From an uncultured bacterium (GTDB taxonomy: Bacteria; Verrucomicrobiota; Kiritimatiellia; RFP12; UBA1067), in assembly GCA_902779075.1 (NCBI GenBank), contig CACZAK010000039.1, forward strand, positions 1 to 58,938: DNA of 58,938 nucleotides, in the 5' to 3' direction. This document shows positions 23,954-33,873 of the stretch, in pieces. Under the pieces are notes generated by a model. That model ran no database searches. It had not been told where the DNA came from and worked only from the letters and a program-made list of their open reading frames with translations. The translations under genes and the position numbers were made by a program. Within the stretch, counting starts at the first letter, position 1, and each line of letters begins with the position of its first letter.

Positions 23954-24922
23954 TCACTGGGCGCGGGGATGTGCCTTCATGTATTCGTCCTTAAGGTGCT
24001 CCACTGAGACGTGCGTATAAATCTGCGTTGTGGCAAGGGACGAGTGCCCCAGCATTTCCTGTACGCTGCGCAGGTCGGCGCCGGCGTCAAGGAGGTGCGT
24101 TGCGAAGCTGTGGCGCAGCTTGTGCGGAGAAAGGTCGGCTGGAAGGTCGGCGGCGGCAAGCCATTTCTTCATGCGGCGCTGGGCTTCGCGCGGACGGAAC
24201 ACGGTGCCTCGCTCATTGAGGAACACGTTCGTGGCGGGTGCGCCGCCGTCAGCAAAGAGCTCAGACGCGGACGAACGGAGCGTGCGGAGTGCCTTGCGCG
24301 CGGGCTTGCCGAGAAGGCAGAGACGCTGCTTCGACCCCTTTCCGGTCACGATCACGCCGCCTGTCTCGAAGTTGATCTGCCCCCACGCGAGGGACACCGC
24401 CTCGGATATACGGCAGCCCGTTGAGTAGAGCGTCTCAAAGAGCGCCGTGTCGCGGGCGTAGGCGTATGCCTCCTGCGGAGTGATTTCATGGTGTTCCTTC
24501 ACGCGGCGGGCGAGCTCCTCCCCGGGCGCGGCAAGGAAACGCTTAACCTCCTCGGTGGAGAGCACCTTCGGCAACGGCTTGGGCAGCTTGGGTCCGCGCA
24601 AGCCCGAAAACGGGTTCGTGTCGACCACTTCCTCGCGTACGAGGAAGCGGAAGAATGAACGCAGGGAGGCGAGCTTGCGGCGCGTAGTCGTGGCGCAGGC
24701 CTCCTCGTGGGCGAACGCCATGAGGAAGCGGCGGGCGTCATCGGGCGTGACGGACGCCCAGTCGAACGGAGCGGACGCATCGGCGCCCCAGCGGAATGCG
24801 GCGAACTGCGCGAGGTCCATCTCGTAGCTGGAGACGGTGCGCTCGGATGCGTTCCGCTCGCCGAGCAGGAACGCACGGAAGCGCCCTGCAACGGCGTCGC
24901 CGCGAACGGCGGGATTTGTCAG
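23954..24922 (-). CDS. XerC/XerD-type tyrosine recombinase, probable CTG start
   Basis: About 322 residues if begun at CTG 24922, or 288 from the first ATG at 24820. The catalytic set is present: Arg in TGCRISEA, Lys in TGKGSKQR, HKLRHSFATH, LGHSSLATTQIY with the nucleophilic Tyr. The in-frame codons upstream of the ATG encode RFRAFLLGERNASERTVSSYE, the conserved N-terminal helix of Xer proteins, so translation must begin further upstream. The only suitable codon is CTG, about ten bases after GGAAGGGGAG and overlapping the topA stop (CTGA). Acts in chromosome-dimer resolution or site-specific recombination. C and D cannot be separated here. Confidence 0.88.
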   Translation of the reverse strand: MTNPAVRGDAVAGRFRAFLLGERNASERTVSSYEMDLAQFAAFRWGADASAPFDWASVTPDDARRFLMAFAHEEACATTTRRKLASLRSFFRFLVREEVVDTNPFSGLRGPKLPKPLPKVLSTEEVKRFLAAPGEELARRVKEHHEITPQEAYAYARDTALFETLYSTGCRISEAVSLAWGQINFETGGVIVTGKGSKQRLCLLGKPARKALRTLRSSASELFADGGAPATNVFLNERGTVFRPREAQRRMKKWLAAADLPADLSPHKLRHSFATHLLDAGADLRSVQEMLGHSSLATTQIYTHVSVEHLKDEYMKAHPRAQ

Positions 24923-27511
24923 GAGCGACGTGCTCCCCTTCCTTTCCGCTTCTCAGCGCGCGCGGCCGCCTTCGCGTCCTTCTCCGCGCTGGTGGCCTTT
25001 TCATGCTGCGGCAGGTCGAGAAGTCCCAGCTTGGCGGCGACTTCGTCGAACGTCGGGATTTGGTCGCGGTAGTTCACGCACACGCGGCGTAGTGCGAGCA
25101 CCTGACGCGGCGAGAGCGAACTACGGCGGGCGTACTGGTCGCGCAGGGACGATACGAACTCCTCGTCGTTGTAGACGCGACGGCCGCGGTGTACGGGTTC
25201 CTTCCATTCCTTGACCGTTTCAAGCAGGGCTAGGAGGTCCGGCACCGCCGGGTCAACGGGGGCGATCTCGAAACCGCCGGGCACGTACGGAGCAAGGCGC
25301 GCGCGCACCTGGTCGGCATCGTCCAGCGCTCCGGCGTTCTCGCCCACGCTGCGAGCGAGGATCGCGAACTGCTTCGCCGTCAGCAGGCGGCCGCGGTCAA
25401 CCTGCTCTCGCAGGGAGTTGAGGAACGGGTTCTTCGTGAGGCCGCCGATGCGGTCGATCGTCTGGAAGCACCATTTGACTAGCTCGTCCGACGGCGCGTT
25501 CTTCACACGGTCCACCTCCGGGCCGTAGCCGAGGTCGACGATGCGCATCTCGCCGTCGTGAATCTGGTCACGGTAGGCCACTACAAGCTTGACGAGCGCC
25601 TGGAGCTGCTTCTCGGTAAGGGACGTTTTTCCATCGGCGATCTGACGGCGCACGGAGTCGACGAATTCCTTGTCGCCGAACGTGCGCCTGCCGATGGTCA
25701 TCGGCGGACGCCAATTCTTCACCTCGTCGAGCAGCTCGAGAAGCGCGTTGAATTTCTCGATCGGCGGCGGCGGGTCCTGCGCGTCGCGCACCCAGGCTGT
25801 GAACTGTCGGTAGAAGCCGGAGAGCATGTCATTGCCCTGCTCCTCGCCTTCCTCCACCTTGTCCAGTTCGCCTTCCATCTTCGCGGTGTAGCCCACGTTG
25901 AAGAGCGGCTCGATCTTCTTGACGAGCCAGTCGTTCACGTCCATGCCGCGTTGCGTCGGCACGAGCTGGCGCGCCTCGCGCGTCGCGTACAGGCGGTCGA
26001 CGAGCACCTCGATGGTCTGGGCGTATGTAGACGGGCGGCCCACGCCGTTCTCCTCGAGCGCCTTTACGAGGGAGGCCTCGGAGTAACGCGGCGGCGGCTT
26101 CGTCTCCTTGCGGTCCGAAAGCCACCGGACGGGCGTGAGCGCCTCGCCCACGGCAAGTGGCGGCAGCGACTTCACCTCGTCGCTCTCCTCGTCCTCCTCC
26201 TCGGCAGGCTTCGTCTTCTTCGCGATCTTCATCGCTGCAAGGAAGCCCTCGAACTCAACGGATGTCGTGGAGGCGGTGAAGAGGTAGGAATGGCGCAGGG
26301 CGTCCTTCTCGGCCTCAAGAGCCACCGTCTTCTGCACGAGGCGGGCCTCTGCCATCTGGGAGGCGACGAACCTGCGCCAGATGAGGTCGTAGAGCTTCGT
26401 GGATGCGGCGTCAAGCCCGGCCTCTGCGGGATGCAGGCGCACGTCCGTGGGACGGATCGCCTCGTGGGCCTCCTGCGCGCCGGCCTTGGACTTGTAGAAG
26501 TTGGGCTTTTCGGGCACGAACGCCGCGCCGAACTCCGATTCGATCAGGTCCTTCGCCGCCGCGCGCGCCTCGGCCGCCACGTTCACGCTGTCCGTTCGCA
26601 TGTAGGTGATGAGACCGGCCTCGTAGAGCTTCTGGGCCATGGACATAGTGCGCTGCGGCGAGAAGCCGCACACGCTCGACGCTGCCTGCTGCAAAGTGGA
26701 GGTGGTGAACGGCGGATACGGATGGCGCGTCTTCGGCTGCTCCTTCACGTTCGTCACGCGCAGACCCGCGCCGTCGAGGTCGTCCACAAGCGTTGCCGCC
26801 TGCTCCTGGCTCCGCACGTTCGGCTTCACGTCGTCAAGGCGCGCAAGCTTCGCGATGAAGGCCGTCTCCTTAGTGCCCTTGGACGCCTCAACGCCGAGCA
26901 CCCAGTACGCGACGGGGTTGAACCCCGTGATCTCGCGCTCGCGTTCCACAAGAAGGCGCAGCGCGACGGACTGCACGCGGCCCGCCGAGAGGGAATAGCC
27001 ATATTGCAGGTTCTTCCAGAGGAGCGGGGACACCTTGAAGCCCACGAGGCGGTCGAGGATGCGGCGCGCCTGCTGCGCGTCCACGCGGGCGAGGTCGATC
27101 TCGGCCGGGGTTCGCGACGGCGGCCTGCACCGCCTTCTTCGTGATTTCGTTGTAGGTGACGCGACGGACGGGCTTGCCCTTCGTCACGTCGGCCAGCACC
27201 TGGCTGAGGTGCCACGCGATGGCCTCCCCCTCGCGGTCAGGGTCGGGCGCGAGGTACACCTCGTCCGCCGCGCGCGCGGCCTTGCGGAGGTCGTCAACGA
27301 CCTTCTTCTTCTCGGTCGACACCTCGTAACTCGGCGTAAACGTCCAAGCGCCCTCGCGTCCCTCCACCGGGGCGATCTTGATTGACAGGCCTTTCTTTGG
27401 CAAATCCCGGATATGCCCGACAGAGGACTTCACCATGAAGTCCCCGCCCAGGTACTTGCCGATCGTCACCGCTTTCGCCGGCGACTCGACGATCAAGAGT
27501 TTCTTGCTCAT
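24919..27511 (-). pseudogene. topA: DNA topoisomerase I, interrupted by a one-base frameshift
   Basis: Removing one G from the GGGG run at 27107-27110 joins two frames into an 863-residue type IA topoisomerase. The first part has the TOPRIM domain (LLIVESPAKA, DPDREGEAIAW); the second has the body with SAGRVQSVALRLL and the catalytic tyrosine in ITYMRTDS. The enzyme relaxes negative supercoils and is essential in most bacteria, so a sequencing or assembly error is more likely than a dead gene. The C-terminus lacks the usual four-cysteine zinc ribbons and instead carries about three copies of a 60-residue module (WRPPMTIGRRTFGDKEF, WKEPVHRGRRVYNDEEF). The ATG follows AGGAGA. Confidence 0.92.
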
Positions 27512-27654
27512 TGTCTCCTATTCTTTCCTTCTACCGTCTAAAAAGATGGCAAATATTTTACCAAAAAATCAGACGATAAATCCATAGGGAAAATTCAAAA
27601 ACTGCGATTCTAACAAACTGCGCATAGTATCCCCCAGAAACAGAGAAAATATGG

Positions 27655-27660
27655 TATACT
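27655..27660 (+). promoter_or_regulatory. -10 box giving a nearly leaderless transcript
   Basis: TATACT, in ATATGGTATACT, lies nine bases before the ATG at 27670. The same ATATGGTATA context occurs at 19.95 kb. The transcript would start within a few bases of the start codon. Confidence 0.45.
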
Positions 27661-27669
27661 GATTCTGAC

Positions 27670-28530
27670 ATGCCACCCCAGCCACCAGTTTCCATCGCTG
27701 CCGCGTTCCCGAAACGTCTGGCAGATATGCACAAATACGCCGCCGGCGTAGTCACGGTGATTGGCGGTTGCGCGCGCTACCCGCACGCGCCGGTCATCGC
27801 GGCGCTCGGCGCGCGCGCGGGCGGAGCGGGACTCGTGCAGCTCGCCGTGCCGGATGCCTCGCGCACAGCCGCAGGCGCGCTTGTGCCGGAGGCCACTTTC
27901 GCGGAACTCGCGCCCGGCGTCACGCCGCCGCGCACTGACGTGACTGCGCTCGGCATGGGACTAGGCGATGGCCCGGACAGCGAAGCGCTCGTCGTGAACG
28001 TCCTTTCATGCGCCGGAAGATTCGTCGTTGATGCAAGCGCTCTCGCAGTCCTCGCACGCCTGCGCGCGGCGAACGCGCTTCCGTCCGTTGAAGGCTGCAC
28101 CCTCGTCCTCACTCCGCACGTCGGCGAAGCCGCCCGCCTGCTCGACTGCACAACTGACGAAATCCAGTCCGACCGATCTTCCGCCGTCCGCCGCCTCGTG
28201 GAGAGCTACCGCGCGGTAGTCGTCCTCAAGGGGCCGCACACTCTCGTCGCCGCGCCGGACCGCGCCGACATGTTTGAGTGCCCCGCCGGAAATCCGTTCA
28301 TGGCCCTCGGCGGCATGGGGGACCTGCTCGCCGGCGCGCTCGCCGCCCGCTGGGCGTACCTTTCCAAGTCCCGACCCAATCCCGACGCCGCGTTTCTCGC
28401 CGCCTGCGGCGCGGTCTGGCTGCACTCCGCCGCCAGCGACGCACTCGTCGCCGCCGATCCGCCGGGCGACCCGTCCATCGTCAACACCGCACACGCCATC
28501 GCGTCACTCCGCGTGGCACTTGAAAAGTAA
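27670..28530 (+). CDS. nnrD: ADP/ATP-dependent NAD(P)H-hydrate dehydratase
   Basis: A 286-residue carbohydrate-kinase-fold enzyme that dehydrates damaged NADHX/NADPHX. Visible motifs are VVTVIGGCARYPHAPV (N-terminus), VLTPHVGEAARLL (about 140-155), VVVLKGPHTLV (about 182) and NPFMALGGMGDLLAGALAARW (about 215-235), the latter being the family GxGDxLxG nucleotide and catalytic motif. The family partner NnrE epimerase domain is absent, so this is the stand-alone form. No ribosome-binding site is evident, consistent with a leaderless message. The next gene follows after 13 bases. Confidence 0.92.
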   Translation: MPPQPPVSIAAAFPKRLADMHKYAAGVVTVIGGCARYPHAPVIAALGARAGGAGLVQLAVPDASRTAAGALVPEATFAELAPGVTPPRTDVTALGMGLGDGPDSEALVVNVLSCAGRFVVDASALAVLARLRAANALPSVEGCTLVLTPHVGEAARLLDCTTDEIQSDRSSAVRRLVESYRAVVVLKGPHTLVAAPDRADMFECPAGNPFMALGGMGDLLAGALAARWAYLSKSRPNPDAAFLAACGAVWLHSAASDALVAADPPGDPSIVNTAHAIASLRVALEK

Positions 28531-28543
28531 AGGAGAACCAGCA

Positions 28544-29653
28544 ATGACCATTGGATACGAATCACTCGTCAAGCACCTGCATGTCGTCGGATCCGAACCG
28601 TTCGGACTCCTCTCGCGCGGCACGCTGCCCACCGCCGGCATCCTCAGCAACGAATTCGGCGACCGCCTCAAGTGCCTCTTCTCGCCGGAACACGGCTGGT
28701 ACGGCTTCGCCGCCGCTGGGGAACGGACAAACGGCGAAATGCACCCGTATTGGAACATACCCATCCATTCCCTCTACGGCGACGTGCGCAAGCCCACCCC
28801 GGAAATGCTGTCGGGACTCGGACGCATGGTCATCGACCTTCCTGACATCGGCGTCCGGTGCTACACCTACCTTGCCACTCTAAAGCTCATGCTGGAGGCA
28901 TGCGCGGAGGCGGGCGTGGCCGTCACCGTGCTGGACCGCCCCGTCCCCCTCGGCGGCATCGTCGATGGCCCGATGCGCGACATGGGCTTCTCCTCCTTCG
29001 TCGCCCCGCTCAACGTTCCCTTCTGCCACGGGATGACGCCGGCGGAGTGCGCGAAGTTCATCGTCGGTACGGAGATGCTCGACCTCGACCTCACCGTCAT
29101 CAAGATCCGCGACTGGTCACATGCCGACCGCGCCCCGTGGTTCGACTTCATGCCGCCTTCGCCCGCGATCCGCAGTTGGGACTGCGCGGCGCTGTACCCG
29201 GCCACGGTCTTCACCGAAGCCTATCCAGCAATCGACTGCGACCGCGACGGCGCCCTCGCATTCCGCGTAGTAGGCGCCCCGTGGCTTGACATTGCAAAGC
29301 TCCTGGACGACTTCATGGATCCCCTTCCCGCCTGTGGCTTGGGCGTGCGCCCAATCCGCTACCGTCCCACCGGCGGCACATACGCTGGACAAGTCCTGAA
29401 CGGATTGCTGCTTTCCGTCGAGAACCCCGATGCGTTTTACCCCGTGACGGCCGGCACAATCGTCCTCGCCGCACTTCTCAACCGCCACAGGGACGAGATG
29501 ACGCAGAACGCCCGCACCGAATGGCTTGACAAGCTCGTCGGCTCCACCGGCCTGCGCGACGCCATCGCCAACAAAAACCTCAGCGACCTTTTCCAGTCCT
29601 GGATCGACGCGCAGGACGTCTACCTCCCCACGAAGGTAGACCTCTACGCATAA
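28544..29653 (+). CDS. NamZ-type exo-beta-N-acetylmuramidase (DUF1343 family)
   Basis: A 369-residue protein of the DUF1343 family. Characteristic segments are GILSNEFGDRLKCLFSPEHGWYG, LYGDVRKPTPEML, DLPDIGVRCYTYLATLKLMLEAC (about 95-120), VLDRPVPLGG and MPPSPAIRSWDCAALYPATVFTEA in part. NamZ releases N-acetylmuramic acid from non-reducing ends of peptidoglycan fragments. No signal peptide is seen, so it would act in the cytoplasm on imported muropeptides. The ATG follows AAAGGAGAACC, an excellent ribosome-binding site, and the gene probably shares the nnrD transcript. Confidence 0.85.
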   Translation: MTIGYESLVKHLHVVGSEPFGLLSRGTLPTAGILSNEFGDRLKCLFSPEHGWYGFAAAGERTNGEMHPYWNIPIHSLYGDVRKPTPEMLSGLGRMVIDLPDIGVRCYTYLATLKLMLEACAEAGVAVTVLDRPVPLGGIVDGPMRDMGFSSFVAPLNVPFCHGMTPAECAKFIVGTEMLDLDLTVIKIRDWSHADRAPWFDFMPPSPAIRSWDCAALYPATVFTEAYPAIDCDRDGALAFRVVGAPWLDIAKLLDDFMDPLPACGLGVRPIRYRPTGGTYAGQVLNGLLLSVENPDAFYPVTAGTIVLAALLNRHRDEMTQNARTEWLDKLVGSTGLRDAIANKNLSDLFQSWIDAQDVYLPTKVDLYA

Positions 29654-29666
29654 CGTCAAATGGCCA

Positions 29667-32600
29667 TCAGCGAGTCGAGAACACAGTCGTGAACGTAGCC
29701 TCCGTGACCGGTTCCTTGAACGCAAAGGCAAGGCGCTGAGGCGAGGGCTTGCCGGGGTTGTCGATCAGCTCCTTAGTGAACGCGACAGGTGCTGAAGCCT
29801 TCACCGACATCTTCATCTTGCGATGGGTCGTCGGCGACTTGCTAAATATGAGCTCGGTGAAATCATCATTCACCGTCCACTCTCGGTACGTGACCACGGG
29901 CACCTCAAACGCGGTCGGCTCCGTGAAGGCAACCGCGTCGGTGATCGTCACCGAGCGGTTTTTCCGGTCGAAAGTCATCGTACGCACAAGCGACTTCAGT
30001 GCTGGCACGCCGTAGGCTGCCGTATAGTCGAGCACAATCTCGTCCTTGGTGTCCGTGAATTCCGTCTTGATCACTTTCGCGGCAGCCTTGCGTCCGCCCT
30101 TCTGCAGTTTCCCGCCCACAACGGGCACGGGATGTCCGTAGGAGTTTAGCATCTTGGAGATGTAGCGGTCTTTCGAGAACGTACGGCGCGTGTAGACCTC
30201 CCCGCCGGGATCGCCGCACATCTCCACGCCGTCCATCATAATCGCATACGAGCCGACGTCGTTGTGGTTGTGGAGCTCCGCGTTGTGTCCGCCCTTGATT
30301 GCGACGCTCCAGGCAAGCCTTCCGCGTGGATCGGGCCGGCGGGAAATCAGCACCTGCGCATCGGGGAACCACGTGCGGACGGGAAGCACGTCCATCGTTG
30401 GCGCACACGGCGTCGGTTCCTGTCCGAACGCCCGCAAGGAGAACTGCGCCGTATCGAATCCAAACACGGGCGACTTGAGCGCCGCCGTCGAGACGAGGTC
30501 GGGCCAGATTTGGCGTCCGAGCGCGAGCAGCACGGGCGATGGGTTGCCGCCGCCGTCTGCGAAGTGCGGAGACCTTCCGCCCTGGAGCTGGAACCCGTAA
30601 GCGTACTCCATCACCGTCTTCGTCTTAGGATTAGCAAAAAGATCGATCTTTCCGCCTGTCGCGGCGCGCAGGGAAAGCCCCATCATGATGTGATGCCCGT
30701 AACCGTAATTCCAGTAGCCCATACCCTCGGAGCAGTACCCGTCGTCAGTGTATCCCGCGAGTGCGTACGGTACGCTTCCCTCGGCGTGCATGACGAACTC
30801 GGCGCGGAGACGACGGTCTGGAATCAGCGCCAGCGCGGCGCGCACCACGCAGCAGTTGCACACGCTGTTCCAGTTGTTGCCGCCGTGGAACCACCAGTGC
30901 TCGCGAATCTTGCGCACACCACGCGCATGGGCGAGATGCGGCTGGAACGTGCGGCGGTCAATCTCCGAATACACCTTCGCGCGCGTCACCGCCGGAATGG
31001 CGTCGCCGAGCCATGAAAGACAGTACGCAAGCTCACGCGAAAGTTCCGAGCTGGTCAGGTCGATGTGCGGTATCCCGTTGAAACAGGTGAGGTTGCCGTC
31101 ATGCGCTGGAAGCGTCCAGCTCTTCATCGCGCAGAACGCGTCCATGTACTCGACGACTTTCGGAATGAAGCGTCCCTTGCGCTCAAGGCACTCGCCCACG
31201 TAGAGCCAGACGAAATTGGCCTTCCGCTTGAAAAAGCACTTCTGGTAGTTCGAGCGGTTCCCGTTCTGCGAGAATTCAAGGTAGAGTTCGTCCGGCGTAT
31301 CCGGCACGGGTTCAACGCTGATTTTCTCCGCGTTTTGGATTGCCGTCTGCCCCTCCTTCGTCGCCGCAAGCGGCTCCCATTTAGTGCGGTCGCACGCCGG
31401 CGCACCATCCGCGCGCGGGCTTTCCGGCAACCATTGCGCGATTTCATCTATGCGTGCGTCGTTCACCGCGTGTACAGCGGTGGAAGCCGCCGCGCCAATC
31501 GCGCTTTCGGGAGGAAGCGGCTCGAAGCCGGGGATGGACGAAAGGTCCGCCGGAAGCTTCGGCACGCACACGTTCCCGCGCATGACCGTCGTCGCAGGCG
31601 CACGCCACGTAAACGACTTCTCGTCGCCCTCGAACACGTTGCATTCGAGCGTGTTGCGCATGGGCGTGTCGAGGGCGGACGCGAACTCTGGGTACTTCGC
31701 CTTGAACGCCGCGCCTTCGACGTTCGCCGCCTCGCGGGAGGTCTTGCCCCGCGCGCCGGAGAAGAACTTCCGCCAGTGATCTTGCGACCATGGCGAAAAC
31801 GTGACGCCGAAGCGGCAACGCGTGAACACGTTGTTGCGCACCACGTTGTCGCGTCCGCCGTTCATCTGCACGCCGCCGAAGTGCGCCCTTGAGCAGTTGT
31901 CGAAACGGTTGCCGTACACGAGATTTCCGGAGATCGAGTCGTCGAAGCGGATACCGCCCTGTCCGCACCGCACGAACGCGCCGCCGCGCCCGACGTCGCG
32001 GAAGATATTGTGGATGAACTTGTTGCCGCGATACGTGGGATCGCCCCACATGTCCACCGCGCCCTGGTCGTCGGACTCCTGCACCACGCGTTCCACGAGG
32101 TTGGATGCGAAGAGATGCTCGTTTCCGATGATCCGCACCGCGCTCGAGGGGAGGTCGTGGAAATCGTTGCGCACGATGCGGTGGCCGCACCCCGTCGCCC
32201 AGACGCCCGGCGTGTAGGTGCGCATCGCAAGGCCGGTGTCGCTGAAGTCGCAGTCTTCAACCGTCACGCCGGACGGCGCGAGCGTCTTCCTGTCTCCGCC
32301 GTCGAGCGTCATCGCGCAGTGCCCGAACGTGCGGAACGTGCAGCCGCGCACGAGAGAATCGCGCGCCCGCTTGAGCACGAGGCCGTGCCCGCCGAAGTCG
32401 CGGAATTCGCAGCCCTCGATCTTCACATTCGAGACGCCGCGCATCTCCACCCCGTGGTGGCGCCCGCCGCGAAACGCGATTCCCGCGAAGCGGACGTGCG
32501 CAACGTCCTTCGCCGACACGAGCGAGCCGGCCGCGCGCGAAAGCTCCCAGCGGCACTTCGAAGGGGCGCCCTTCCCGTCTTCGGGATAGACATACAGCAG

Positions 32601-33548
32601 GCCGGTCGTGCGGTCAAGATGCCACTCGCCCGGCGCGTCGAGCGCCGCGAGCGCGTTCTGCAGGTAGAAGGGCATGCCTACACGTACTTTGAAATTGCAG
32701 AGGTGCCTCTGCTGGGCGACGGCGCTCGTTTCGCTCAGGTGGAAGGACATCTCGGCGCCGCTACCGGAAACGTCCCCGCCGGACGCGAACGAGATCGTCC
32801 CGGCGGCGGGATCCACGACGACCGGGAGCGTCTGGTCGGCCCAAAGCCACTGCCAGTATCCCAGAGCCTCCAGGCAGGGCGCGTTCGCGCGCGACCACCG
32901 TGTCATGTCGCCTAGGTCCGCCATGAACGTTCTTTTTCCATCTACGACCTTGCCGGTGCGGAGGAAGCCCGCGTTCGGATGGCGGGCGGGCGTGAGTCGC
33001 CTACCGTCGCAGCAGAGCGAGCGGATGCGGAATTCCGAGTACGTCGTGTGGAAGCCGCACGGCGCGTCGGGCTCGAGCGCGCCGTAGCCGAGGGACTTCA
33101 CGTCCGCCACCCACACCTTCCCCTTCGCCCCGGCGGGGATGCGCGGGTCGTCGGCGAGACGCCAGGCGGACGGCGGTACGGTCCACGCGCCCGTGAACAC
33201 GGGCCGCTCGCCCTTCCACGCGCGGTATGCGACGGGCGCACCGTCCGCACCGGAATCCTCCTTGCCGAGCTCAAGGGATTCGCGCATCGGGTATTCGCCG
33301 CCGCGCAGCCACACGTTCACGCCGCCCTTGGGAAGTGCGCCAGATTTCTTCAGCGCGCGTACGGCGTCGCGCGCCCGTGCCACAGTGGCAAACGGCCTTT
33401 CACGCGAACCGTCTGCCGAATCGTCGCCCGTGGGCGACACATGAAATGCGGTCTGCGGAAGATTCGCGCCGTATGCGCACGCCGACACCACGCAGAGTGC
33501 AACTGCAATAGCTTTGATGGTTGATTTCAAAGGCGATTTACTTTTCAT
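29667..33548 (-). CDS. secreted fusion: right-handed beta-helix (GH141-like) plus heparinase II/III-like lyase
   Basis: A 1293-residue secreted enzyme. After a signal peptide (about 1-27), residues about 30-680 form a parallel beta-helix beginning with FHVSPTGDDSADGS and GGVNVWLRGGEYPM, typical of GH141-like proteins. Residues about 740-1293 resemble heparinase II/III and alginate-lyase proteins: GGNNWNSVCNCCVVRAAL and SEGMGYWNYGYGHH in the helical toroid, then GHNAELHNHNDVGSY and the beta-sheet domain. Two glycan-active modules on one chain suggest sequential attack on an acidic polysaccharide. The substrate cannot be read from sequence. It is the last gene of the minus-strand glycan cluster. 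Confidence 0.8.
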   Translation of the reverse strand: MKSKSPLKSTIKAIAVALCVVSACAYGANLPQTAFHVSPTGDDSADGSRERPFATVARARDAVRALKKSGALPKGGVNVWLRGGEYPMRESLELGKEDSGADGAPVAYRAWKGERPVFTGAWTVPPSAWRLADDPRIPAGAKGKVWVADVKSLGYGALEPDAPCGFHTTYSEFRIRSLCCDGRRLTPARHPNAGFLRTGKVVDGKRTFMADLGDMTRWSRANAPCLEALGYWQWLWADQTLPVVVDPAAGTISFASGGDVSGSGAEMSFHLSETSAVAQQRHLCNFKVRVGMPFYLQNALAALDAPGEWHLDRTTGLLYVYPEDGKGAPSKCRWELSRAAGSLVSAKDVAHVRFAGIAFRGGRHHGVEMRGVSNVKIEGCEFRDFGGHGLVLKRARDSLVRGCTFRTFGHCAMTLDGGDRKTLAPSGVTVEDCDFSDTGLAMRTYTPGVWATGCGHRIVRNDFHDLPSSAVRIIGNEHLFASNLVERVVQESDDQGAVDMWGDPTYRGNKFIHNIFRDVGRGGAFVRCGQGGIRFDDSISGNLVYGNRFDNCSRAHFGGVQMNGGRDNVVRNNVFTRCRFGVTFSPWSQDHWRKFFSGARGKTSREAANVEGAAFKAKYPEFASALDTPMRNTLECNVFEGDEKSFTWRAPATTVMRGNVCVPKLPADLSSIPGFEPLPPESAIGAAASTAVHAVNDARIDEIAQWLPESPRADGAPACDRTKWEPLAATKEGQTAIQNAEKISVEPVPDTPDELYLEFSQNGNRSNYQKCFFKRKANFVWLYVGECLERKGRFIPKVVEYMDAFCAMKSWTLPAHDGNLTCFNGIPHIDLTSSELSRELAYCLSWLGDAIPAVTRAKVYSEIDRRTFQPHLAHARGVRKIREHWWFHGGNNWNSVCNCCVVRAALALIPDRRLRAEFVMHAEGSVPYALAGYTDDGYCSEGMGYWNYGYGHHIMMGLSLRAATGGKIDLFANPKTKTVMEYAYGFQLQGGRSPHFADGGGNPSPVLLALGRQIWPDLVSTAALKSPVFGFDTAQFSLRAFGQEPTPCAPTMDVLPVRTWFPDAQVLISRRPDPRGRLAWSVAIKGGHNAELHNHNDVGSYAIMMDGVEMCGDPGGEVYTRRTFSKDRYISKMLNSYGHPVPVVGGKLQKGGRKAAAKVIKTEFTDTKDEIVLDYTAAYGVPALKSLVRTMTFDRKNRSVTITDAVAFTEPTAFEVPVVTYREWTVNDDFTELIFSKSPTTHRKMKMSVKASAPVAFTKELIDNPGKPSPQRLAFAFKEPVTEATFTTVFSTR

Positions 33549-33873
33549 GTTAGTCCTTTTCTGTTTATCTTAAAGGGGGCAAGACGCATTTTATCATTTC
33601 CCCCCGATTGGCGTCAACCTCGCCTCTCCTCGAAATGGCCGAAAGAACGCATCTGCGAAATTCACCGCCTAGCCTTCTGATGATTGGAAACAACTTTTTG
33701 AAACAACTCGCCTTTGGCGCGCGGGCTAACTCGCCCGCGCCCATTTGACGATCCTCAAACTGTCACGATTCTGGCTGTTCAAGGCATGCCCGAAGGGCCA
33801 AGTTGTTCTTGAAAGTTGTCTTGGTTGTTTCCAAATTCCAATACGCATGGATGAAAATCATAGATGCGCCCTA
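33549..33873. other. intergenic region between two glycosidase genes
   Basis: No gene is seen. It holds the second copy of the GTTGTTTCC repeat and a GCGCGGGC...GCCCGCGC dyad near 33.72-33.74 kb that could act as a transcription stop, although no T-run follows. Confidence 0.6.
33682..33840. repeat. dispersed GTTGTTTCC repeat, copy B
   Basis: TTGGAAACAACTTTTTG at the left and TTGGTTGTTTCCAA at the right are inverted; the right part, with GGCTGTTCAAGG and GCCCGAAGG, matches the reverse complement of 18667-18735. Confidence 0.7.

Noticed and set aside
27084..27140. Programmed ribosomal frameshifting in topA
   Set aside because: No slippery heptamer or clear downstream pseudoknot was recognised at the G4 run; an indel is simpler.
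25558..27144. A 528-codon plus-strand frame opposite topA
   Set aside because: Antisense composition and no domain; the minus-strand topoisomerase is certain.
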